Shown here: piece by piece, positions 10,865-21,114 of the stretch
Layout of the letters: each line of letters starts with the position of its first letter
Position numbering within the stretch: position 1 is the stretch's first letter
Notes under the pieces: generated by a model
Databases searched by the model: none
What the model saw: the letters and a program-made list of their open reading frames with translations, nothing else
What the model was told of the DNA's origin: nothing
Assembly (NCBI RefSeq): GCF_016583985.1
Contig: NZ_NRSD01000011.1
Coordinates: 1 to 64,000 of the forward strand
Reading direction: 5' to 3'
DNA length: 64,000 bases
Source: Thiocapsa imhoffii
GTDB lineage: Bacteria; Pseudomonadota; Gammaproteobacteria; Chromatiales; Chromatiaceae
Program-made: the position numbers and the translations under genes

Positions 10865-11191
10865 CTAGAAGGGCAGCTTCATTCCGGGCGGCAGCGGCAA
10901 ACCAGCCGTGAGTTCGGCCATATTTTCCTTCGCCTTCTCGGCCACGCGTTGGGTCGCGCCATTGATGGCGGCCGCCATCAAATCCTCGAGCATCTCGCGA
11001 TCGTCACCCAGCAGTGAAGGGTCGATCTCGACCCGACTGACCTGGTAGCGGCCATTCATGGTGACCTTCACCATTCCGCCGCCCGACTCACCGATCACCT
11101 CTTCCTGAGCCAGACGCTCCTGCGCGAGCTTCATGTCTTCCTGCATCTTCTGCGCCTGCTTCAACAGGTTTCCGAGTCCAGCTTTCATCAT
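10865..11191 (-). CDS. ybaB: Nucleoid-associated protein, YbaB/EbfC family
   Basis: A 108-residue protein with the family signatures [15 protein letters not shown] and [23 protein letters not shown], ending [10 protein letters not shown]. YbaB/EbfC binds DNA as a dimer and affects nucleoid structure and gene expression. Two adjacent ATG codons at 11191 and 11188 are both possible starts; upstream in-frame codons are not conserved. It lies between dnaX and recR on the same strand. Confidence 0.93.
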   Translation of the reverse strand: MMKAGLGNLLKQAQKMQEDMKLAQERLAQEEVIGESGGGMVKVTMNGRYQVSRVEIDPSLLGDDREMLEDLMAAAINGATQRVAEKAKENMAELTAGLPLPPGMKLPF

Positions 11192-11364
11192 CGTTGCGCG
11201 GGAAACCCCGACCGCTCGGCCGGGGCGGGATAGCGCACGGCGCCTCGCGCCGCCCTTCTCCCGCATCCTCTCTATTCGGTTGGCTATCTCTAGGGTTCAG
11301 GGTGTCGGGTCTTGTCGGACTCACGTGGTCACAGCAAACGCTTCGGGGTCAGCGCCACCCCAGC

Positions 11365-13101
11365 TCAATCGCGTGGCACGATGCGGCCCGGGATCCAGTC
11401 CGCGTCAAAGGTTTCTCGGACCTGTCGTGCCACCGGGTCGGTCTCCAATGCCGCGACGGCCGCATCCTGGCGCTCGGCCGCCTCACGCTCACGGCGCTGG
11501 GCGAGCGTTTCGCGACGAGGACGCTCGATCTGGATCTCGAGCTTGACCGCCGTCCCCAGTGTATCCTCCAAAGCGGCTTGCAGCCGTGCTTCGCTACTGG
11601 CCGAGCGCAGGTGCTCCGCGGCCGGATCAAGCGCCAGGACCAGCCGACCATCCTGCCACGAACGCAGGTCGCAATGATGCGCAATTTGACTCGCAATGCC
11701 GCCAAGCCGCAACCGATCGATCAAGGCCAGCCACTCGGCGTGTCCTGTCAAGTCCCCGGGCTGGCGGTCGGGATTCGGCTGATTGGGCGCGACCTCGCCC
11801 ACCGTGCGCGCGCCGTCCTCATCGCCACCCCACGAGGTGTGCTGGTTCCCAGTCGCTGGCGTCGCGGGTGCCGGGTCGCGGGGAACCCGTGTCACCGGCG
11901 AGCCCGCTGCGGTGACGTGCGCCGCGGCCCCACGGGTTCCCGGCATTGGCTTGACGCCGGCCGCGGCGCGCGCCTGCGTGCGCCCCGACGGCGAGGCGGC
12001 AACCTGCGCACGGTCCTCCCGCGGGCGAAAGGCCAGGGCGCGTAAGAGCACCATCTCGAAACCGGCTCGTGGATCGGGCGCCAAGGGCAGATCCGCTTGC
12101 CCCATCAGGGCAATCTGATAGTAGAGCTGCAGATCCTCGGGCGGGAGCAGCGCGGCCAGCCGCTGCAAACGACTCGCGTCGGGGTCGTCCTCGGCAAGCG
12201 TTTCAGGGACCTGCTGGAGCAGCGCCAGGCGATGCAGCAGGGCAATCAGCTCGCGCAGTAACGACTCGAAATCCGGCGTCAGCTCCGCAATCCGCTCCAC
12301 CTCGCTCATGAGCCGAGCGCCATCGCTCGCGGCCAGGGCATCGAGCAGATCAAGGATCAAGTCGCCAGGCAAGGCCCCGAGCATGGCCCGCACGCCGTCC
12401 TCGTCAACCTGTCCGCCGCCAAACGCGATCGCCTGGTCGAGCAGGCTCAAACCGTCCCGCATACTCCCGTCGGCCGCGCGCGCGAGCAGGGGCAAGGCGC
12501 CACCCTGGTAGCCAATCTCCTCAGCCATGAGCACCGCTTCCAGACGGGCGCGGATCTCTTCTGGCAAGAGGCGACGCAGATTGAGCTGCAAACAACGTGA
12601 CAGGACGGTCACCGGAACCTTGTGAGGATCCGTCGTGGCGAGCAGGAATTTGACATGCGGCGGTGGCTCCTCCAGCGTCTTCAACAGGGCGTTGAAGCTG
12701 TGGTTGGAGAACATGTGCACTTCGTCGATGAGATAAACCTTGTAGCGTGCACTCGCCGGGGCGTAGGGGACATTATCGAGCAGTTCGCGCGTCTGATCGA
12801 CCTTCGTGCGTGAGGCCGCGTCCACTTCGATGAGATCGACAAAGCGTCCGCTGTCGACCTCGACACAGGCCGAACAGCGACCACATGGGTGGGAACCGAC
12901 GCCGTTTTCGCAATTCAGCGCCTTTGCGAGAATGCGTGCCAGGGTGGTCTTCCCGACGCCACGCGTGCCCGTGAAGAGATAGGCATGGTGCAGCTGATCG
13001 CGGTCGAGCGCATTGGCTAACGCACGGACCACATGGGCCTGTCCAACCAAATCATCGAAGGTCTTGGGGCGCCACTTCCGGGCGAGCACCTGGTAGGACA
13101 T
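11365..13101 (-). CDS. dnaX: DNA polymerase III subunits gamma and tau
   Basis: The 578-residue clamp-loader ATPase begins MSYQVLARKWRPKTFDDLVGQ. It has Walker A GTRGVGKTT (residues 45-53), a zinc module with C64, C73, C76 and C79, Walker B/DEAH-like DEVHM (126-130), and sensor 1 around LLATTDPHKVP. The lid and collar domains follow, then a Pro/Ala-rich linker (about 365-450) and the tau C-terminal domain that contacts the polymerase. At 578 residues it is shorter than E. coli tau (643). It follows the 4.5S RNA gene and precedes ybaB-recR. Confidence 0.96.
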   Translation of the reverse strand: MSYQVLARKWRPKTFDDLVGQAHVVRALANALDRDQLHHAYLFTGTRGVGKTTLARILAKALNCENGVGSHPCGRCSACVEVDSGRFVDLIEVDAASRTKVDQTRELLDNVPYAPASARYKVYLIDEVHMFSNHSFNALLKTLEEPPPHVKFLLATTDPHKVPVTVLSRCLQLNLRRLLPEEIRARLEAVLMAEEIGYQGGALPLLARAADGSMRDGLSLLDQAIAFGGGQVDEDGVRAMLGALPGDLILDLLDALAASDGARLMSEVERIAELTPDFESLLRELIALLHRLALLQQVPETLAEDDPDASRLQRLAALLPPEDLQLYYQIALMGQADLPLAPDPRAGFEMVLLRALAFRPREDRAQVAASPSGRTQARAAAGVKPMPGTRGAAAHVTAAGSPVTRVPRDPAPATPATGNQHTSWGGDEDGARTVGEVAPNQPNPDRQPGDLTGHAEWLALIDRLRLGGIASQIAHHCDLRSWQDGRLVLALDPAAEHLRSASSEARLQAALEDTLGTAVKLEIQIERPRRETLAQRREREAAERQDAAVAALETDPVARQVRETFDADWIPGRIVPRD

Positions 13102-13260
13102 GTGTGATTCGAGTCGGACGAGTTGCGTGTGTGAGCGCGCGGATCAAAATTCAGCAGGCCGTCCCAGCCAGACGGGCGGGCCTTGCAGGTGACCGAGTCC
13201 CGCGACGATTTGAGACCAGCCGCTCGCGTGAGTTCGATGGTGCCTCGCCACTGAGGAGGC

Positions 13261-13366
13261 GGCCTACGCCAGCCACACCCCGGCACACGCTTCGACCGCT
13301 GCGGCTGCTCCCTTCCGGGCCTGACCGGGTTCACGGTTTCGCGTTGCGAGGGGACCGGCGCAAACC
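13261..13366 (-). ncRNA. ffs: 4.5S RNA of the signal recognition particle (small bacterial type)
   Basis: Read on the minus strand, this stretch contains the universal SRP domain IV core: GGTCAGGCCCGGAAGGGAG followed by CAGCC, with the GGAA tetraloop and the asymmetric internal loop. Flanks fit the E. coli 4.5S layout (CGCAACGC on the 5' arm, GTGTGCCGGGGTGTGGCTGG on the 3' arm). The 5' GGTTTGCGCC pairs with the 3' GGCGTAGGCC through ten positions including G-U pairs, which sets the 106-nt limits. It binds Ffh for co-translational membrane targeting. Location directly upstream of dnaX is common in gammaproteobacteria. Confidence 0.92.
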
Positions 13367-13478
13367 ACCATGGACACCATCTCGAGCAACTGCCCGGAAC
13401 GACAACTTAGAGTAACAAAGCCCTGTACAGATGACAAACCTCGGTGCAACACGAGATGATAGGCGCCATCTTGATGAT

Positions 13479-13494
13479 TGGCACGAGATCCGCC
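13479..13494 (+). promoter_or_regulatory. Possible sigma-54 promoter before the coiled-coil gene
   Basis: TTGGCACGAGATCCGC has GG and GC separated by ten bases and a perfect -24 half, but the -12 half (TCCGC) is a poor match to TTGCW. It lies about 70 bp before the CDS at 13564. No activator site is recognised nearby. Confidence 0.3.
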
Positions 13495-13563
13495 ACCGTG
13501 TCACAAGACATCGTCCGCCGCGTCGAAGCGGACGCGGACTGATCCGCACAGGTTCCTCTGCCC

Positions 13564-14859
13564 ATGCACCTCCTTGACCGCACACCTCACTGCTCGCTCA
13601 TGCTGGTGCTCACCCTCGCCGGTCTATCCCTGTGCGTGGATGCGGCCGAACCTGGGACTGCTGCGCTCCTGGAGTCGGAACAGCCGGAAGCAGAAGCAGC
13701 GGACGAGCGGCGGATCTGGGAGCGGACTCGAGAGACCGCGGGTGAGTGGTGGCATCGCTCCCGCGCCTTCGCTGATCGGGCCCTGACCGATGCGAAGGAT
13801 CTCTTTGGTGATAACCGCGATTTCACCTATGTCTGGCAGACGGTTGTTCCCAAGCTGGATGCAGCCCTCACGCTCGAGGAGCGCAATGAGACGCTGCCGG
13901 CGCGTGCCTGGCTTGGCACCGATCAACGCGCCAATCGCGCCGCGATCAATGCCCTGCTCGACGAGGCTGTCGAGATCTTGTCGGTCTCGCCGCTGCAGAA
14001 TGAGCGCGAGCGCGTTCGCTCCCTGCAGCTTGAGATCGAACGAGTGCGCGCGGAGATCGCGGAGGCACGGCAAAAACGCATCACCGCCCCGAGTGAGTCA
14101 ACATTGCGCAAGACGGTCGCTGATTACGACCAGATCATTGCCGCCGGCGAGGCCGACATCCGGCGTTTGAATCGGGAACTCAGTGCCCTGAAGCGGGCGT
14201 TTGCCCAGGATCTTCGTGGAATCGGGCTGGAGCTCGACACCGAACAGATCGAATTGCTGCTCGCAAGCGTCGTTGGGGATAATTGGGTGGATCTCGGCAT
14301 CCTGTTTGACAACGTGAAGGCCATCACCCAGCAACTTGAAGAACTCGTCGTCCAGAGCGGCGAGGATCTGGCCAGCGCACGGCGTTATTATGGCCTGTAC
14401 GTTGTCCTGCTCCAATCACTTAACCGGATGCATCTACAGATCGAGGAGGCGATCGGCGAACAGTATCTGCCACAAATCGATGCGATTATCGCGCGCGCCC
14501 AGGCACTGTCGGGCGAGACCCGGCGCCTGCAGCGTGAAAGCCCCGAGCGGCAGGAGCTGCTCGCGGCCAACCTTGCCGCACAGCAGGTCACGATTCAGGC
14601 CGCGGAGATCTATCGCGATGATCTCAAGGAGCAGGCGCGCCAGGTCCGCGCCGCTCGGGCCGAACTGGAGAAAGACATCGCGGCCGCCTGGAACACCTAT
14701 GAGACGGTGCGCGTCTCGGGCGAATTCGTCAATCTGGTGCGCTCCAGCCAGCAGTTGCTCGAGGGGTTGATGAATCGCCAAGTGCCGGCACTTCGGCCCT
14801 TTGAGAATCGCGAAATGCAACGTGAGTTGCAGAAACTCACCGAGCAATTGCGCGGCTAA
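13564..14859 (+). CDS. Periplasmic coiled-coil protein of unknown function
   Basis: A 431-residue protein with an N-terminal signal-like hydrophobic stretch (SLMLVLTLAGLSLCVDA) and a mature part that is almost entirely Glu/Arg/Leu-rich alpha-helix with heptad-like spacing, for example about residues 135-215 and 290-400. No catalytic motif or membrane segment follows the signal. It vaguely recalls the periplasmic helical regions of large mechanosensitive channel proteins, but the channel part is absent. Downstream and 50 nt away is the FAH-family gene. Function is unknown; secretion and coiled-coil nature are what the sequence shows. Confidence 0.7.
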   Translation: MHLLDRTPHCSLMLVLTLAGLSLCVDAAEPGTAALLESEQPEAEAADERRIWERTRETAGEWWHRSRAFADRALTDAKDLFGDNRDFTYVWQTVVPKLDAALTLEERNETLPARAWLGTDQRANRAAINALLDEAVEILSVSPLQNERERVRSLQLEIERVRAEIAEARQKRITAPSESTLRKTVADYDQIIAAGEADIRRLNRELSALKRAFAQDLRGIGLELDTEQIELLLASVVGDNWVDLGILFDNVKAITQQLEELVVQSGEDLASARRYYGLYVVLLQSLNRMHLQIEEAIGEQYLPQIDAIIARAQALSGETRRLQRESPERQELLAANLAAQQVTIQAAEIYRDDLKEQARQVRAARAELEKDIAAAWNTYETVRVSGEFVNLVRSSQQLLEGLMNRQVPALRPFENREMQRELQKLTEQLRG

Positions 14860-14909
14860 CGCCCGGGTTGATTCCAACCACCATCACCGACCACCTGCGA
14901 GAGCACCAG

Positions 14910-15725
14910 ATGAAAATCGCCCGCTTCATGGACCCCCAAGGTCATGTTCACTTCGGCACGCCGATCGATGCCAGTCATGCTCATCGCCTCAGTGGACGCC
15001 TCTATGAGTCCTTGACTGAAACGACGGAGGTGTTCGAGGTTTCCCGCTGGCTCGCCCCGATCGCCCCGGTCAACATTTACGGTATCGGATTGAACTACCG
15101 CGCCCACGCTGCTGAAACAGGCGCCGCGATCCCAGTGCATCCGGTCGTCTTCATGAAACCCACCACCGCGATCACCGATCCCGGGGCACCGATCCTGCTG
15201 CCCCACGCCTGCGATCAGGGACCGGAGGTCGACTACGAGGCCGAGCTGGCGGTCGTGATCGGCCGCACCGCGCGCGACGTGTCAGTCAACACCGCACTCA
15301 ATCATGTGCTGGGCTACACCTGTGCAAACGACATCTCGGCCCGGCGTTGGCAGAAGGAGGGAGGAGCTGGACAATGGATTCGGGGTAAAAGCTTCGACGG
15401 GTTCTGCCCACTCGGCCCGGTCCTGGTCACGGCGGACGAGATCCCGAACCCCCAGTCGTTGCAGGTGAGTTGCACCATTAATGGCGAGCGGCTGCAAGAT
15501 GGCCACACCAGCGACATGATCTTCAGCATCGCCGAACTCATCGCGTTCCTGAGCCGCGACACGACGCTCCTGCCCGGGACCCTGATCATCACCGGGACGC
15601 CCCCGGGAGTTGGAGTCGCGCGCAAGCCACCCCGCTTCCTCCGCGCTGGCGATCGGGTCACGATCGAGATCGAGGGAGTCGGCAAACTCGAAAATCCCGT
15701 GACCGATGCCCCACCCCGTCACTGA
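14910..15725 (+). CDS. Fumarylacetoacetate hydrolase-family protein
   Basis: The 271-residue product has the FAH fold: GIGLNYRAHAAETG, PTTAITDPGAPILLP, the metal-binding acidic set in DYEAELAVVIG, the GYTCANDISARRWQ motif, GKSFDGFCPLGP and TGTPPGVGVAR. Related enzymes hydrolyse or decarboxylate beta-diketo acids and oxaloacetate or hydrate 2-hydroxypentadienoates; substrate specificity cannot be told from sequence. The start MKIARFMDPQGHVHFG at 14910 is chosen from the family alignment; an ATT-rich upstream extension is not conserved. Confidence 0.88.
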   Translation: MKIARFMDPQGHVHFGTPIDASHAHRLSGRLYESLTETTEVFEVSRWLAPIAPVNIYGIGLNYRAHAAETGAAIPVHPVVFMKPTTAITDPGAPILLPHACDQGPEVDYEAELAVVIGRTARDVSVNTALNHVLGYTCANDISARRWQKEGGAGQWIRGKSFDGFCPLGPVLVTADEIPNPQSLQVSCTINGERLQDGHTSDMIFSIAELIAFLSRDTTLLPGTLIITGTPPGVGVARKPPRFLRAGDRVTIEIEGVGKLENPVTDAPPRH

Positions 15726-15793
15726 TCCGGTGGGGATGGGGCCCAGACTCTTGATGCCATCACCCGCGAGATGACCTTGGGTCTCTGCCCCTC

Positions 15794-16330
15794 TCAGTCC
15801 GGACGACTCCAGCGCTCCACGTCGCCCAAGGGAAGATAACCAAAGACGATGCGACCCTCGGTCCCATCGTCGAGCTTGATGGTGCCAATCCCATTGCGTC
15901 CGTCGAGGGCACGCACGGTGTCGGCCCAACCACTGCGACCGTCATCACAATGAACGTCGAAGACCGCATCGGCCGAGCCATGGAAGGCACTGTATCCCCC
16001 GCGACATTGACGTTCCCCGCTAGTGACTTGGAACGCAGCCGCAAAAGGGGACGACCGATAGGAACCGAGATAGACCTCGCCCCCCAGAATGACGGCAAAG
16101 GGACCTGAGGTCGAAAACCCGGCGGGCAGATGACTGCCACGCTGATCGATGTCGTCGAGCATCTCGTTCAAGCAGGTCGCATAGGCCTCCAGTTCCACGA
16201 CACTGCACAGCTGCTCGGCGTAGTCCATCGCCGAGACACTGGTCGCGATACCGCCGAAATGGGTCGGTGGAATGAGCGCGCAACCGCTCGCGAGGATCGA
16301 GAGGGCGACAACCAATGGCAGGCGTGTCAT
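15794..16330 (-). CDS. Predicted lipoprotein of unknown function
   Basis: A 178-residue protein starting MTRLPLVVALSILASGCALI, a lipoprotein signal with lipobox LASGC. The mature part has one early Cys pair region (QLCSVVELEAYATCLNEMLDDID) and a beta-rich second half (GGEVYLGSYRSSPFAAAF, RIVFGYLPLGDVERW). I do not recognise a family. The longer open frame upstream adds 87 residues without signal-peptide character, so I use the ATG at 16330. It is convergent with the FAH gene. The 428 nt upstream (16331-16758), up to a divergent lipoprotein gene, hold no gene I can support. Confidence 0.65.
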   Translation of the reverse strand: MTRLPLVVALSILASGCALIPPTHFGGIATSVSAMDYAEQLCSVVELEAYATCLNEMLDDIDQRGSHLPAGFSTSGPFAVILGGEVYLGSYRSSPFAAAFQVTSGERQCRGGYSAFHGSADAVFDVHCDDGRSGWADTVRALDGRNGIGTIKLDDGTEGRIVFGYLPLGDVERWSRPD

Positions 16331-16758
16331 GCACGGACTCCGGGGGGGTCTGAGATCGTTGTCGACAAGGATTGGATCGAACCACAATCGACCCAACCGA
16401 TTCAAAGCCCGTGGGCCAGGAGACGCTGACAGGACAAACCGGCTGATGCGGTCCGCCCCGCCCATGGCCGGTCGGCGCACCGGTTCCGAATCGGCATTCT
16501 TGCCCATCCAAATCGAACGTGTTCTGATACATCCAGCGTCATCGACCGTCAGGCACGCATGGCTCGCATCATGGCAACCCTCAATGAACATGCGCGCGCG
16601 TCGGGTTGAGCGATGAGCGCATGGCGAGGGGCCGCGACCGCTGTCCCGATGGACGACCCATGATCAGGGCGTTGCTGGATTCTGACTCGGCAGAAACCGG
16701 CAGAGATCGCCATCACCACCGGGCGTCTAGATCCCATCGTCAGGATTCGAGGTCACCG

Positions 16759-17217
16759 ATGCAACGCAGGCCCCCACCGCCTCGGTCAACCCGTCTGACC
16801 CAAGCCAGCTCGAGTACAGATCACCCGCCTCGGCGTGCTCCAGGCAACGCCGCGGTCAGGCCGCGCCAGCTCGGCACGTTCGCGCTGGTCGCGATCCTGC
16901 TGAGTCTTGTCGTCACCGGCTGCGCCCAACACGCGACGTCTGCGACACATCCCGTCGATCATCTTCGGCAACTCGCCTGCATCGGCCGTTGCCAGGACGT
17001 CCAAGAGCAGTGCAATGCCCAGGCGCGTTTTGATTACCGCCAATGCCAAGCGGGTTACAGCGCGGCCTTTCGGGATTATCGCTGGTGTCTGGCATCCACC
17101 TTCGAGCGTTCGGACTGTGGGTATGCGTGGTGGCCGTGCGCCGAGAACCGATTTGGCAACTGCGCGAATCAGGCGGCCGATTGTGAGCAGGCCTGCCGCA
17201 GGGCGCTCACCCCCTGA
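16759..17217 (+). CDS. Small cysteine-rich lipoprotein
   Basis: A 152-residue protein with a basic Pro/Arg-rich start, hydrophobic segment LGTFALVAILLSLVVTGC ending in a lipobox, and a mature domain of about 100 residues with at least ten cysteines (ACIGRCQDVQEQC, YRQCQ, WCLA, SDCGYAWWPCAENRFGNCANQAADCEQACR). The repeated C-x3-C and C-x6-C spacings suggest disulfide-linked helices. No known family is recognised. The n-region is unusually long; a later start might be used. It is divergent from the preceding lipoprotein gene and convergent with cysS. Confidence 0.6.
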   Translation: MQRRPPPPRSTRLTQASSSTDHPPRRAPGNAAVRPRQLGTFALVAILLSLVVTGCAQHATSATHPVDHLRQLACIGRCQDVQEQCNAQARFDYRQCQAGYSAAFRDYRWCLASTFERSDCGYAWWPCAENRFGNCANQAADCEQACRRALTP

Positions 17218-17296
17218 GCGCGGGTCCGGGGAACGCCGCCCGCGTGGTCCGTCCACGCATGCCTTGACGCCGGTTGTGGGTTGGGAAGCCGCGGTA

Positions 17297-18730
17297 TCAC
17301 GCCCGTCGCCAGCGGGTCCCTTCCGCCCCGTCCTCCAGGAGAATCCCCGCCGCGGTGAGTTGGTCGCGAATGCGGTCGGCCTCCGTCCAATCCTTTGCCG
17401 CACGTGCTGCGATACGCGCCGTGATCAGGGCCTCGATCACCTCGTCGGAGTCCTCGCCCACCCCGCCCCGCAGATAAGCGTCTGGGTCATCACCGAGGAG
17501 GCCGAGTACCGACCCGAGGTGTCGCAAACCCTCGGCGAGTTCCGCTGCCGTCGCGGGATCCCGCACACGCGTCCGATTGATCTCACGCGCGAGGTCGAAC
17601 AGCACGGCCAAGGCCTCGGGTGTATTGAAATCATCGTTCATGGCCGCGTGGAAGCGCGCTCGGTAAGGGGTGAGCCGCGGCGAGGTCTCATCCGCTGCGA
17701 GGATGATCTCCGCCGGAGCGGCGGGCGTCTCGGACGCGGCGCGTGTTGGTGGCAGACCACGTAAGGCGGTGTAGAGCCGGGTCAATGCCGAGCGCGCCGT
17801 CTCGAGGTGTGCGTCATCGTAGTTCAAGGGACTGCGGTAATGACTCGTCAGGATGAAATAGCGCACCTCCTCCGGGCGGAAGCGTTGCAGAATGTCACGG
17901 ACGGTAAAAAAGTTGCCGAGCGATTTCGACATCTTCTCGTCATTAATCCGCACGAACCCGTTGTGCATCCAGACATTCACGAAGGGCTCGCCGGTTGCAC
18001 CCTCGGACTGCGCAATCTCGTTTTCATGATGTGGAAACTGCAGATCCGCGCCACCGCCGTGAATATCGAAGTGATGACCCAATGCGCAGGTGCTCATCGC
18101 CGAGCATTCGATGTGCCACCCCGGGCGCCCTGGTCCCCAGGGTGAATTCCAGGCCGGTTCGCCCGGTTTCGCCGCCTTCCAGAGTACGAAGTCCAGCGGG
18201 TCGCGCTTCGCCTCGTCCACCTCGACCCGTGCGCCGGCACGCAGATCACGCGGGTCCTTCCCCGAGAGCTTGCCGTAGTCGGCGAACTGTCCGACGGCAT
18301 AGTAGACGTCACCGTTCTTGGCAGGATACGCGAAACCCTTATCGATCAAGGTCCCCACCATCGCAAGGATCTCGTCCATATGCGCGGTGGCCCGCGGCTC
18401 CGCGCTCGGCGGCAGGACGCCCAACGCCTCCGCATCGGTCTGCATAGCCTCGATGAAACGCCCGGTCAGGGTGTCGATCGACTCCCCGGCCTCCGCGGCC
18501 CGACGGATGATCTTGTCATCGATATCAGTGATGTTCCGGACGTAGGTCACTTGATAACCAAGGACCTGCAAATAGCGGTAGACGATGTCGAAGACCACCA
18601 TGACGCGAGCATGGCCTAGGTGACAATAATCGTAGACCGTCATCCCACAGACATACATGCGAACCTGGCCGGGCTCGATCGGCTGAAACGGCTCCTTGCG
18701 ACGGGTCAGGCTATTGTGGATCTGTAGCAT
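17297..18730 (-). CDS. cysS: Cysteinyl-tRNA synthetase
   Basis: The 477-residue product is a class I synthetase with the zinc ligands C28, C209, H234 and nearby E238, the HIGH-equivalent HLGH (37-40) and KMSKS at 266-270, plus the [17 protein letters not shown] signature. It charges tRNA-Cys. The C-terminal DALR domain and the anticodon-binding end are present ([24 protein letters not shown]). Length is slightly greater than E. coli CysS (461). The start at 18730 matches the family consensus [10 protein letters not shown]. Confidence 0.97.
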   Translation of the reverse strand: MLQIHNSLTRRKEPFQPIEPGQVRMYVCGMTVYDYCHLGHARVMVVFDIVYRYLQVLGYQVTYVRNITDIDDKIIRRAAEAGESIDTLTGRFIEAMQTDAEALGVLPPSAEPRATAHMDEILAMVGTLIDKGFAYPAKNGDVYYAVGQFADYGKLSGKDPRDLRAGARVEVDEAKRDPLDFVLWKAAKPGEPAWNSPWGPGRPGWHIECSAMSTCALGHHFDIHGGGADLQFPHHENEIAQSEGATGEPFVNVWMHNGFVRINDEKMSKSLGNFFTVRDILQRFRPEEVRYFILTSHYRSPLNYDDAHLETARSALTRLYTALRGLPPTRAASETPAAPAEIILAADETSPRLTPYRARFHAAMNDDFNTPEALAVLFDLAREINRTRVRDPATAAELAEGLRHLGSVLGLLGDDPDAYLRGGVGEDSDEVIEALITARIAARAAKDWTEADRIRDQLTAAGILLEDGAEGTRWRRA

Positions 18731-19104
18731 GAACAGGACTCAACTGAGGTGGAAACAGGGACTCGGACCGCGATTATAAACCCAGGGACTTTCGCGTGAC
18801 CGAGGGTGATCCGCGGCGCACCTCATGGTATCAAAGCGCGTCTGGATCAGGGGATCGGGGCAGGATCCGGTTCGCCAGCGGGCAACTGAAGCGAGGCTGA
18901 TGAAGCGAAATCTGATGCGGGATCGCGGCCGTGTAACCCATGCCACCTTTCCCCGTCTCCGTAAAGCCCGTACCATAGGATCATCATCGCGGCGTCAAGC
19001 GATCCGGCCAATGACAGGGGAGTCCCCCGAGGCCAGCCGTACGGTGCACGACAGAACACATGACCAGCCAACTGGTGCACCACACAATGTCAGGGGAGAT
19101 CGAC
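18731..19104. other. Intergenic region between divergent cysS and ppiB
   Basis: These 374 nt separate two divergent genes and must hold both promoters. I see no convincing sigma-70 pair, T-box or other riboswitch, and no small ORF with conserved features. An AGGGGAG at 19092-19098 is the ribosome binding site of ppiB. Confidence 0.5.
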
Positions 19105-19593
19105 ATGATCAAACTCACCACCAATCATGGTGACATTCTCATCGAACTGGAGACCGCAAAAGCACCGCAAACCTGCGTCAACTTCGAGCAATATGTGCGG
19201 GATGGTCACTACGACGGTACCCTCTTCCATCGGGTGATCGATGGTTTCATGATTCAAGGCGGGGGGCTGACACCGGACTTCAATCCCAAGCCGACCCGTG
19301 AGCCGATCACTAATGAAGCCAAAAACGGCCTCAAGAACCTGGTCGGCACCCTCGCCATGGCACGGACCATGGACCCACACTCGGCGACCTCGCAATTCTT
19401 CATCAATGTCTCCGACAACGGCTTCCTCGACTACCCGGGTCAGGACGGCTGGGGCTACTGTGTCTTCGGTCAGGTGGTCGACGGCATGACGGTGGTCGAT
19501 GCCATTCGGGGCGTGCCAACGAGTCACCGCCATGGTCATCAAGACGTGCCCGTGGAGGATGTCATCATCGAGCGCGCGATCATCATGGAGTGA
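19105..19593 (+). CDS. ppiB: Cytoplasmic peptidyl-prolyl cis-trans isomerase B
   Basis: A 162-residue cyclophilin without signal peptide: [16 protein letters not shown], the active-site [42 protein letters not shown] and [15 protein letters not shown]. The start at 19105 is set by AGGGGAG seven bases upstream. Its last codons overlap the lpxH GTG start by four bases, so the two are translationally coupled. Confidence 0.95.
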   Translation: MIKLTTNHGDILIELETAKAPQTCVNFEQYVRDGHYDGTLFHRVIDGFMIQGGGLTPDFNPKPTREPITNEAKNGLKNLVGTLAMARTMDPHSATSQFFINVSDNGFLDYPGQDGWGYCVFGQVVDGMTVVDAIRGVPTSHRHGHQDVPVEDVIIERAIIME

Positions 19594-20441
19594 TTGCAAG
19601 CCAACCGCTTGGTACTGAACGAAGAATCGCTGCGACATCTGTCTCGGTCATCGTGCATCCGAACGGTCCGAGTCTCTTCCTCTCCGATCTGCACCTGTCG
19701 CCGGACCGCCCGGCGACGATCAATCTTTTCCTCGCGTTCCTTGCTGGTCGCGCGCGCGACGCGGCAGACCTCTACTTACTCGGCGACATCTTCGAGACCT
19801 GGATCGGGGACGACGACGCCCGCTCCCCCAACCTTGAGGTCCAGGCCGCGCTCAAAGCACTGACCCATTCCGGAGTCCGCTGCCATCTCATGCATGGGAA
19901 TCGCGATTTCCTGATTGGACGCCAATTTGTTCGCGAAACCGGCTGTCAACTGCTGAGCGATCCGACGTTGATCCATCTCCAGGGCGAACGCATCCTCTTA
20001 ATGCACGGCGACCTGCTCTGTAGTGATGACATCGCCTATCAGCGCTTTCGCCGCCGCATTCGCAACCCCATCGTGAAACGCCTTTTCCTATGGCGCTCGC
20101 TGCGCTGGCGGCGCACACTTGCAGATCGCTATCGTCAACAGAGTGGCGCCGCAACGGCCGAGAAACCCGCAGCCATCATGGATGTCAATCCAGCGACTGT
20201 CATCGATGTTTTACGCCGCCACCACGCAAACCGCTTGATCCACGGGCACACCCATCGCCCAGGCGATCATCGCCTGACGATCGATGGGCGCGTGGTATGG
20301 CGTCATGTGTTATCCGAGTGGCACTCGGATCACGGCGAAGTGCTTGTCGCTCGCAGCGGGAACGTGGGCGCTGTCAGCGGAAAGCCACAGGATACCTGGT
20401 GCCGAGACGCGGTCCGTCCTAACCAAGTGCCAGCATCATGA
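19590..20441 (+). CDS. lpxH: UDP-2,3-diacylglucosamine diphosphatase
   Basis: The 283-residue metallophosphoesterase has all LpxH blocks: [46 protein letters not shown] and HGHTHRPG. It cleaves UDP-2,3-diacylglucosamine to lipid X in lipid A synthesis at the inner membrane. The GTG at 19590 overlaps the ppiB stop (GTGA); a later GTG (VIVHPNGP) would give a start closer to the E. coli protein, and I cannot choose with certainty. The C-terminus is about 30 residues longer than usual. Confidence 0.93.
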   Translation: MIASQPLGTERRIAATSVSVIVHPNGPSLFLSDLHLSPDRPATINLFLAFLAGRARDAADLYLLGDIFETWIGDDDARSPNLEVQAALKALTHSGVRCHLMHGNRDFLIGRQFVRETGCQLLSDPTLIHLQGERILLMHGDLLCSDDIAYQRFRRRIRNPIVKRLFLWRSLRWRRTLADRYRQQSGAATAEKPAAIMDVNPATVIDVLRRHHANRLIHGHTHRPGDHRLTIDGRVVWRHVLSEWHSDHGEVLVARSGNVGAVSGKPQDTWCRDAVRPNQVPAS

Positions 20442-20806
20442 CAACGATTGCAACACCAACACCATTGACCGATCTACGCCGCCGCGTCACGGTTGCCCGG
20501 AACCTCATTCGAGAGGTCTTGACTGAACTGGTCGGTCCCGTGGAACTGGCATTTGATTTCCACCGTGAATGGAACGGCTGCTGGCGTGTCCGCGTCGACA
20601 TCACCGCTCCCGTTCAAGGCCGCTTGGATTTTACCCTGCTCGATACGGCGACTGGTGGCATGCTTGCACTACCACGCCCTCTACCCGAGCGCTGGCGGCT
20701 GGAAATGGGGATTGTCGCAACCGATGGAACCCGCTGGACACTCGATGACGAGGGGCATCTAGTGCCCTTTCGAGGTGGTGTGAGTGCGGTGGGCCCTTCA
20801 GGGTGA
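20438..20806 (+). CDS. Conserved-looking hypothetical protein coupled to lpxH
   Basis: A 122-residue protein whose ATG overlaps the lpxH stop (ATGA), which supports it as a real, translationally coupled gene. It has an N-terminal helix (LTDLRRRVTVARNLIREVLTEL) and then a beta-rich stretch (VELAFDFHREWNGCWRVRVDI, GRLDFTLLDTATGG). No signal peptide, membrane segment or family motif is recognised. Confidence 0.6.
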   Translation: MTTIATPTPLTDLRRRVTVARNLIREVLTELVGPVELAFDFHREWNGCWRVRVDITAPVQGRLDFTLLDTATGGMLALPRPLPERWRLEMGIVATDGTRWTLDDEGHLVPFRGGVSAVGPSG

Positions 20807-21003
20807 AGTGACTCCCATGTCAACGACCTTTTTCGCTGACTTATTTTTAGCCTCCTGGATTTCATGAGGTTATTTTATTATATAAATCAGTTGCTTGATT
20901 TCTTTTCTCCGCTAAAATCTCATTCGAGCGCTTTTTATGATGCCTTTCGATAAGGACACGATTCAGGCCTTTTTAAATAAAACAGATCATAGGGGATGGG
21001 GTC

Positions 21004-21031
21004 GGGCTGACAGGATTGCGCCCGTCAGCCC
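21004..21031 (+). terminator. Hairpin in the AT-rich gap after the lpxH unit
   Basis: GGGCTGAC and GTCAGCCC form an eight-base stem around a 12-nt loop. No clear U-run follows, so intrinsic termination is uncertain. The surrounding 20807-21114 gap is AT-rich in its first half (TTATTTTATTATATAAATC) and contains no gene that I can support; it marks the change from core genes to mobile debris. Confidence 0.35.
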
Positions 21032-21114
21032 TCCCACCCCCTCTGTTAGCATAGAAGTCCGCTGGATTTGACGCAGTCAAGTGAACCCTCGAGGGACCGG
21101 AGAGATTAGATGGA

